Of a stretch of 64,000 nucleotides of DNA, positions 60,276 to 64,000 are shown in pieces. The DNA comes from a virus. The DNA lies in IMG/VR virus record IMGVR_UViG_3300011116_000709, positions 1 to 64,000 of that record; one strand, given 5' to 3'. How positions within the stretch are numbered: position 1 is the first letter of the stretch; each line of letters begins with the position of its first letter. The translations under genes and the position numbers were made by a program. The notes beneath the pieces were generated by a model. That model was not told the DNA's origin, made no database searches, and saw only the letters and a program-made list of their open reading frames with translations.

Positions 60276-60527
60276 TTAGGCGACGAACACCTTCACGGTC
60301 GCGTCGCTCATGCCCGAACCGAGACGCTTCGTCCAACGGTTCAGCAGAATCGCCACGCCCTGCTCGCTGCACTTGAAGGTGTACGCACGACCCTCATCGG
60401 TGTCGCGGGTGCGAACGAGGTCGATGTTCGTGCCGCTGATGCGATCAGCGAAAGCATCAAACTTCTGCTCGTTGCTGTTGCTGTAGAGGGCGACATTCAC
60501 GGAAACGGTGTAGTTACGAGTCTTCAT
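60276..60527 (-). CDS. hypothetical protein, 83 aa
   Basis: Small soluble protein (KTRNYTVSVNVALYSNSNEQ, then DLVRTRDTDEGRAYTFKCSE, LLNRWTKRLG) with alternating strands and helices, one Cys. Not recognised. The ATG at 60527 is preceded by GGAGATACTCGTA; a TTG at 60542 is rejected. It stands alone behind a strong sigma70-type promoter with a leader of about 75 nt, consistent with early expression. Confidence 0.68.
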   Translation of the reverse strand: MKTRNYTVSVNVALYSNSNEQKFDAFADRISGTNIDLVRTRDTDEGRAYTFKCSEQGVAILLNRWTKRLGSGMSDATVKVFVA

Positions 60528-60609
60528 TACGAGTATCTCCAATCGGGCTTGAGTTGAATGAGCCGTGGATGCTGCCCGTGAGCATCGTTGGCTGACTTGT
60601 TACTCCCAT

Positions 60610-60637
60610 AGTATAGCATCATTTGCGGCGGTGTCAA
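60610..60637 (-). promoter_or_regulatory. strong sigma70-type promoter
   Basis: Minus strand TTGACA (60637-60632), 16-nt spacer, TATACT (60615-60610), upstream of the 83-aa gene and reading away from purA. Confidence 0.8.
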
Positions 60638-60679
60638 TACCCTTGGGAGAGTTTTCTATATTTGTTTTGATTACTTGAA

Positions 60680-61672
60680 TCAAATAGTCTCGGCATTATG
60701 TGAGAAACGAATATCGTGAAGTTCAGGAATATTACCGTATGACAATTCTTTAGCCAAATACATTTTGAATCCACCCAAATCATTGAATTGGACTATTTCA
60801 CCGTTGTGAATTAGTTTAAACACACCAACCCGAGACAGCACATCACACTTGTTGATGATTAGTTCAGAACAACCTGACAACTTAATTGCTGAAATCAACT
60901 TGTCTAGATTCAGCCAGTTCGCAAGCCGCTTTCGCCCTGTGGTTGTGCCGTATTCGCCACCCTCGCGGATAAGTGCGTCAATCTGCGGGTCTTCCCAAAG
61001 GGTTTCGGGGAACAGAGGATCGGTTCCGCTCTTGGTGTCGTATGCTTTGGCAACACCAATCAGCCTGTTCAGTTTTCTTGGGGAAAAGCCAATAGAACAA
61101 GCCCCGTAAGGCATAGTAGAACTGCTAGTAACATACGGGTAATCTCCGTGATCTATGTCTAGCCAAACACTCTGTGCTCCTTCACACAAGATGTGTCCGT
61201 CCAACTCTCCGTCCCACAACCAATCAGAAATGAAATACTCCGCTGCTCGCCGTCCGCAACGCAGCATCTTGTCTGCGTAACACGGGGCAATTCCTTGCTT
61301 GGTTGTTCCTAGATGAGACAGGTTCTTGGTGTCGTAATCAATATGTGCAGCAGTAATGATATGAGCCGCAGGTGAAATCTTGACAAGGCTGGTATCAAAA
61401 CCTTCACTACGGAGGTAGCGAATCTCTTCAAAAAACTTATCGGTGTTAATCACACAGCATGGTCCAATCAAACACCGCTTGCCTGCAAAAATTCCTGAAG
61501 GGATGATATGGGTCTTGTGCTTCTTGCCGTTCACCCATACGGTGTGCCCTGCGTTTGGGCCGCCGTTCCAACGACACACCCAATCGTATCGGGGAGCCAT
61601 TGCAGCAGACACCTTTCCCTTGCCTTCGTCACCCCATGCCAAACCGTACACCACATCAACGCTTTGAATCAT
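60680..61672 (-). CDS. purA: adenylosuccinate synthetase family enzyme (PurA/PurZ type)
   Basis: Joins aspartate to IMP with GTP to make adenylosuccinate; phage relatives (PurZ) act on dGMP to make diaminopurine. At 330 aa it is short like archaeal PurA and phage PurZ (bacterial PurA is about 430), but complete. Visible motifs: WGDEGKGK with the catalytic Asp (D15), NAGHT with catalytic His (H43), GTTKQGIAPCYADK, an EGAQSVWLDIDHGDYPYVTS segment, EYGTTTGRKR, and the nucleotide motif INKCD (NKxD, guanine type). Retention of Asp and NKxD fits a GTP-using PurA or PurZ0-like enzyme rather than ATP-using PurZ. The start overlaps the upstream gene as ATGA. Confidence 0.93.
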   Translation of the reverse strand: MIQSVDVVYGLAWGDEGKGKVSAAMAPRYDWVCRWNGGPNAGHTVWVNGKKHKTHIIPSGIFAGKRCLIGPCCVINTDKFFEEIRYLRSEGFDTSLVKISPAAHIITAAHIDYDTKNLSHLGTTKQGIAPCYADKMLRCGRRAAEYFISDWLWDGELDGHILCEGAQSVWLDIDHGDYPYVTSSSTMPYGACSIGFSPRKLNRLIGVAKAYDTKSGTDPLFPETLWEDPQIDALIREGGEYGTTTGRKRLANWLNLDKLISAIKLSGCSELIINKCDVLSRVGVFKLIHNGEIVQFNDLGGFKMYLAKELSYGNIPELHDIRFSHNAETI

Positions 61673-61923
61673 TGTAGCCCCAATTCTTCGTCTAGTTGTG
61701 CGAGGCGGTCAAGTGCTTCCAATCTTTTGCGAAGTTCGTCGTTCTTGTCTGCTACCTTTTCGCACACATGACAACTGCCCTCAAAACCTTCTTCAAAAGA
61801 CTTGATACGGTCTTCAAGACGAACAATCTCTGCATACGCATCAGAGATTGTGCGAATCACATCAGCAGGCAAATCTGTTCGTTTGCTCTGCTCTCGCAAG
61901 TGCATGGCTACATCATACTTCAT
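61669..61923 (-). CDS. small coiled-coil protein, 84 aa
   Basis: Charged helical protein with a CHVC motif (GSCHVCEKVADKNDELRKRL) that could bind zinc if paired in a dimer. The rest is coiled coil (AYAEIVRLEDRIKSFEEG; LEALDRLAQLDEELGL). It overlaps both neighbours by 4 nt (ATGA) and is therefore translated with purA. No known family. Confidence 0.7.
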   Translation of the reverse strand: MKYDVAMHLREQSKRTDLPADVIRTISDAYAEIVRLEDRIKSFEEGFEGSCHVCEKVADKNDELRKRLEALDRLAQLDEELGLQ

Positions 61924-62279
61924 TGCTCGTCCTCACTATCAAACTTTGGCGGTTCCGACTTCTTTACTTCAGACACAACACCATTCAAACTTTTTACAAC
62001 TTTTGATTTTGGTGTGTTAAAGCAATCCCAACCTTGATTTTCGGCATGTTCAACTGCATCAGGACTAATGTAGGCAGACTTGCCACCTTTACCTGCAACA
62101 ATCATACACACTTCACGCCGTGCCTCGTCACGCTCATTCTGCAACTGCTCACACTTTGTCACCAAATCTTCAATGTGAGAAGTAAGTTCTTCAATCGTAT
62201 CAGCGGCTTCCCGACAACGCAGTTCCACAGAACGGTCATTGTTCAAGACGCTTCGTAACCATTCAACAATATCACTCAT
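61920..62279 (-). CDS. coiled-coil protein, 119 aa
   Basis: The N-terminal ~60 residues form a helix with REAADTIEELTSHIEDLVTK and CEQLQNERDEARREV, a pattern common in small early phage proteins. The C-terminal half is polar, with NTPKSKVVKSLNGVVSEVKK and an acidic end. Function unknown. It begins just downstream of the tRNA-Lys 3' end and is coupled to the next gene (ATGA). Confidence 0.68.
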   Translation of the reverse strand: MSDIVEWLRSVLNNDRSVELRCREAADTIEELTSHIEDLVTKCEQLQNERDEARREVCMIVAGKGGKSAYISPDAVEHAENQGWDCFNTPKSKVVKSLNGVVSEVKKSEPPKFDSEDEQ

Positions 62280-62295
62280 AGTATTCTCCGTTTAG

Positions 62296-62557
62296 TGCCC
62301 CCAGCAGGACTTGAACCTGCAACCTACCGATTAACTTACCACTTCGGTTTGCACCGCCCTTACGGTTCGTGGTCTGGACTTTATCTTCATCCGTTCTGGA
62401 TGCCCGCCGTCAAGTCTCTACACCTTCCCTTTCGGGCTTGGCTCGGTATTGGGTCTTGTGACCGTCCACCGAATTTGACGGGATTCAGATATCGCATTCC
62501 TGCGAAACTGCTCCTATTATTTAAAGTCGGCTACTCTACCAATTGAGTTATGGAGGC
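62296..62557 (-). tRNA. tRNA-Lys (anticodon UUU), split by a group I intron
   Basis: Exon 1 (62557-62524): acceptor GCCTCCA, D-arm ACTC...GAGT, anticodon 5' stem GCCGA and CTT. Exon 2 (62334-62296): TTAA, 3' stem TCGGT, T-arm GCAGG/CCTGC with loop TTCAAGT, acceptor TGGGGGC, discriminator A. Joined, they give a 73-nt tRNA with a 7-nt anticodon loop CTTTTAA, anticodon UUU. CCA is not encoded. The splice sites follow from the need for a 7-nt loop and an intron ending in G. Confidence 0.9.
62335..62523 (-). other. group I intron (tRNA/IC3-like), about 189 nt
   Basis: The minus strand contains the conserved group I core. There is a P-region string ATACCGAGCCAAGCC, an R element GGTGTAGAGACTTGACGG (62424-62407) and an S element AAGATAAAGTCC (62387-62376), whose GACT and AGTC pair as P7, the guanosine site. 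These closely resemble the cyanobacterial tRNA-Leu intron core. The intron begins TAAATAATAGGAG, where GAG can pair with exon CTT including a U-G pair at the 5' splice site, and ends in G. There is no room for a homing endonuclease gene. Confidence 0.92.
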
Positions 62558-62569
62558 TGAAATCCTTTC

Positions 62570-62785
62570 TCAAAACAGACTAGGCTGTTGTGAATCGTTT
62601 TCTACACGAATGCGGACACGCAAATCGTCCAACGCATCGGTAAGACGCATAATCAAATTTTCAAGTTCCAACGCGGTGTAACTCTCCACCATCTCAATGG
62701 TGTCCACTCCGAAAACTGCCACACACGGCTTGTTACCCTTGTGAGGATTGCGAACAATCTGCGTTCTGAAATGTGTGTTGTCCAT
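62570..62785 (-). CDS. hypothetical protein, 71 aa
   Basis: Small mixed-charge protein: an N-terminal strand region (RTQIVRNPHKGNKPCVAVFG), then a helix (LELENLIMRLTDALDDLRVR) and a polar end. Not recognised. ATG at 62785 with AAGGAG upstream overlaps the end of the preceding gene (62786). It ends 13 nt before the tRNA-Lys. Confidence 0.65.
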   Translation of the reverse strand: MDNTHFRTQIVRNPHKGNKPCVAVFGVDTIEMVESYTALELENLIMRLTDALDDLRVRIRVENDSQQPSLF

Positions 62786-63037
62786 TTAAATCTCCTTTAG
62801 CCACTTGTGTCTAGCAACAATTCCAAATTCTTTTCTGATGGGCTTGCCTTCACGGAAAGCCTGCATCATGTCCATGAGGAACATTGTAATGTGTTCGTCA
62901 CCCGAAATCAAGACCTCATCGTGAAGAATCTCAAACAAATCCAAAGTTGCTTGGGCAGTCACAGGATACCGCTGCTCATCGTGAATATGAAACCACAGGG
63001 GCTTCTTCCGAGTCTTCTTTCGTACAGGCTTCTTCAT
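62786..63037 (-). CDS. hypothetical protein, 83 aa
   Basis: Basic N-terminus (KKPVRKKTRKKPLWFHIHDE), then helical segments (TLDLFEILHDEVLISGDEHI, MFLMDMMQAFREGKPIRKEF). Not recognised. The ATG at 63037 overlaps the stop of the upstream gene (ATGA), so I prefer it over a longer in-frame start at 63121. Confidence 0.62.
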   Translation of the reverse strand: MKKPVRKKTRKKPLWFHIHDEQRYPVTAQATLDLFEILHDEVLISGDEHITMFLMDMMQAFREGKPIRKEFGIVARHKWLKEI

Positions 63038-63288
63038 CGCTTGAACAGATATTTTAGTCTGCTCCAAAAGTTTTCGTATTGGGGGAAACCCATAACTCCA
63101 CGCTTCAGACTGTCCTGCCATCCACTTCCATCAGTCTCCCGCATATACTTTAGAATGCTTGCAGGAGGATACCGTCCGCTTACATCACGCCACGCATGGC
63201 ACTCGTCAGACAGGATACGAACCTGCCGCAGCAGTTCTTCCTGCCGTTGCAGCAACCGCTCTTGGCACTCGCGGTCACACAGGCACAT
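63034..63288 (-). CDS. hypothetical protein, 84 aa
   Basis: Starts [20 protein letters not shown], a Cys cluster followed by a coiled coil, then a segment with aromatic residues (YPPASILKYMRETDGSGWQD; YENFWSRLKYLFKR). Cysteines near the start may bind metal. The ATG at 63288 overlaps the GMP reductase stop as TGATG; the longer frame from 63390 lies inside that gene and is rejected. Function unknown. Confidence 0.62.
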   Translation of the reverse strand: MCLCDRECQERLLQRQEELLRQVRILSDECHAWRDVSGRYPPASILKYMRETDGSGWQDSLKRGVMGFPQYENFWSRLKYLFKR

Positions 63289-64000
63289 CAGGCTTCGTTG
63301 CCCCACACGGTGTTTAGTTGACGATTCACCCGAATGAAAGTTGTGCACTTGCTCAAATCCTTCAGACGAGACGCACCCACATAGGTGCAAGCAGAACGCA
63401 CACCGCCAAGAATCTGCTGCATCACGCCGTCCACCGAGCCGATATGGGGAACCACGACCCGCTTGCCTTCGGCTGCACGATAGGTAGCCACGCCTCCCGA
63501 ATGCTTGTTCATGGCTTCTGCGGAACTCATTCCGTAGAACACCTTGCCGTCTTCGGTGCTTTCGCCTGCCGCTTCGTCTGTGCCTGCAAACATCCCACCA
63601 ATCATCACAAAGTCCGCACCCGCTCCAAATGCCTTGGCTACATCACCGGGACAGGTGCATCCACCGTCCGACAGCACATAGCCACCTAGTCCGTGTGCGG
63701 CATCAGCACACTCCATGATGCACGACAATTGCGGGTAGCCAACACCTGCAACCTTTCGTGTCGTGCAGACTGATCCTGGACCGATCCCGATCTTGACAAT
63801 ATTTGCACCTGCCAAGATAAGGGCTTCGGTCATTTCTCGTGTCACCACATTGCCTGCAATCAGGACATGTCGTGGGAAAGTCTTGCGAACAAATTCCACA
63901 TATCGCACAAACTTTTCTGTATATCCGTTAGCCACATCAATACAAATAAATTGAATATGGCGATGGGTGTCAAGAATGTCTTGTGCCTTTTGGAGTTCAT
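63288..64000 (-). CDS. guaC: GMP reductase (5' end beyond window)
   Basis: Converts GMP to IMP with NADPH. The visible 237 residues match E. coli GuaC closely: [42 protein letters not shown] with the catalytic Cys, [78 protein letters not shown] and [11 protein letters not shown]. The YRAAEGK region and the C-terminus separate it from IMP dehydrogenase, and there is no sign of a CBS domain. The frame runs off the window edge, so about 110 N-terminal residues are missing. It lies upstream of small genes, tRNA-Lys and purA on the same strand. Confidence 0.94.
   Translation of the reverse strand, partial: ELQKAQDILDTHRHIQFICIDVANGYTEKFVRYVEFVRKTFPRHVLIAGNVVTREMTEALILAGANIVKIGIGPGSVCTTRKVAGVGYPQLSCIMECADAAHGLGGYVLSDGGCTCPGDVAKAFGAGADFVMIGGMFAGTDEAAGESTEDGKVFYGMSSAEAMNKHSGGVATYRAAEGKRVVVPHIGSVDGVMQQILGGVRSACTYVGASRLKDLSKCTTFIRVNRQLNTVWGNEA

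Noticed and set aside
60663-60683. Inverted repeat TTTGATT/AATCAAA at the end of purA as a terminator.
   Set aside because: The stem is AT-only, 7 bp, overlaps the stop codon and lacks a T tract on the minus strand.
62521-62529. Reading the 5' half alone as a tRNA with anticodon UUA (ochre suppressor) or Leu(UAA).
   Set aside because: The unspliced sequence gives a loop CTTTAAA but then no 3' anticodon stem or T-arm follows. The matching 3' half (TCGGT stem) lies 189 nt away, and joining there gives UUU with all stems paired.
62295-62546. Plus-strand 83-aa open frame across the intron region.
   Set aside because: It runs antisense to the tRNA halves and the group I core; its protein-like look is a by-product of the structured RNA sequence.
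63288-64000. IMP dehydrogenase (guaB).
   Set aside because: The catalytic loop is shared, but the YRAAEGK segment, the short C-terminus and the [11 protein letters not shown] end are those of GMP reductase.

Overview
The window is a contiguous piece of the genome of a tailed, contractile-tailed phage of the T4 superfamily (myovirus). The evidence is an almost complete T4-type morphogenesis set in T4-like order: terminase gp16/gp17, portal gp20, prohead protease gp21, scaffold gp22, capsid gp23, sheath gp18, tube gp19, neck gp13/14/15, and baseplate gp6/gp8/gp25/gp53/gp48/gp54. Replication and late-transcription genes (gp32, gp33, uvsY, uvsW) are also present. The compact gp23-gp3-uvsY-uvsW order and several extended wedge proteins resemble marine or cyanophage-type T4 relatives more than T4 itself. 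No photosynthesis or other host-diagnostic genes are seen, so the host cannot be named.

Layout. 1-2113 (minus): uvsW (cut by the window edge), a dCMP-deaminase-family gene and uvsY, behind a sigma70-like promoter. 2184-16073 (minus): head, neck and tail-tube block from gp3 up to gp13, plus a small unknown gene. 16080-27579 (minus): adhesin and fibre genes (LamG lectin, beta-helix, tail-collar fibre, long fibre). 27581-47052 (minus): baseplate block, with DUF4815-type protein, gp8, a gp7-position protein, gp6, gp25, a membrane GAF-like protein, a PAAR tip, gp5 without lysozyme, a gp27-like hub, gp53 and gp48. 47089-52106 (plus): divergent head-completion and tail-core operon, with gp4, a conserved unknown, gp54, gp26-like hub protein with a -1 frameshift extension, and the tape measure. 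52158-53451 (minus): gp32 and gp33. 53504-56662 (plus): two large beta-rich probable virion proteins. 56663-64000 (minus): accessory region with a ferritin/Dps-like protein, four ordinary tRNAs (Gln, Asn, Ser, Glu), small genes, a secreted Gly/Tyr-rich protein, a second deaminase-fold protein, adenylosuccinate synthetase, an intron-containing tRNA-Lys, and GMP reductase (cut by the window edge).

Regulation. Structural genes carry T4-type late promoter boxes (TATAAATA, or more often CTAAATA). Accessory and replication genes have sigma70-like promoters with TTGACA/TTGACT and TATAGT/TATACT boxes. Two strong intrinsic terminators follow gp23 and separate the convergent tape-measure and gp32 genes.

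Most notable observations: (1) a tRNA-Lys(UUU) interrupted by an apparently very short (about 189 nt) group I intron with tRNA-type (IC3-like) core sequences, inserted after U34; (2) a textbook -1 frameshift signal (T_TTT_TTT, 10-nt spacer, hairpin) joining the gp26-like hub gene to a short downstream frame just before the tape measure, giving the G/GT arrangement of other phages; (3) GMP reductase plus a short archaeal/PurZ-sized adenylosuccinate synthetase in one cluster, which together would convert guanylate to adenylate precursors and raise the question of modified purines in phage DNA.
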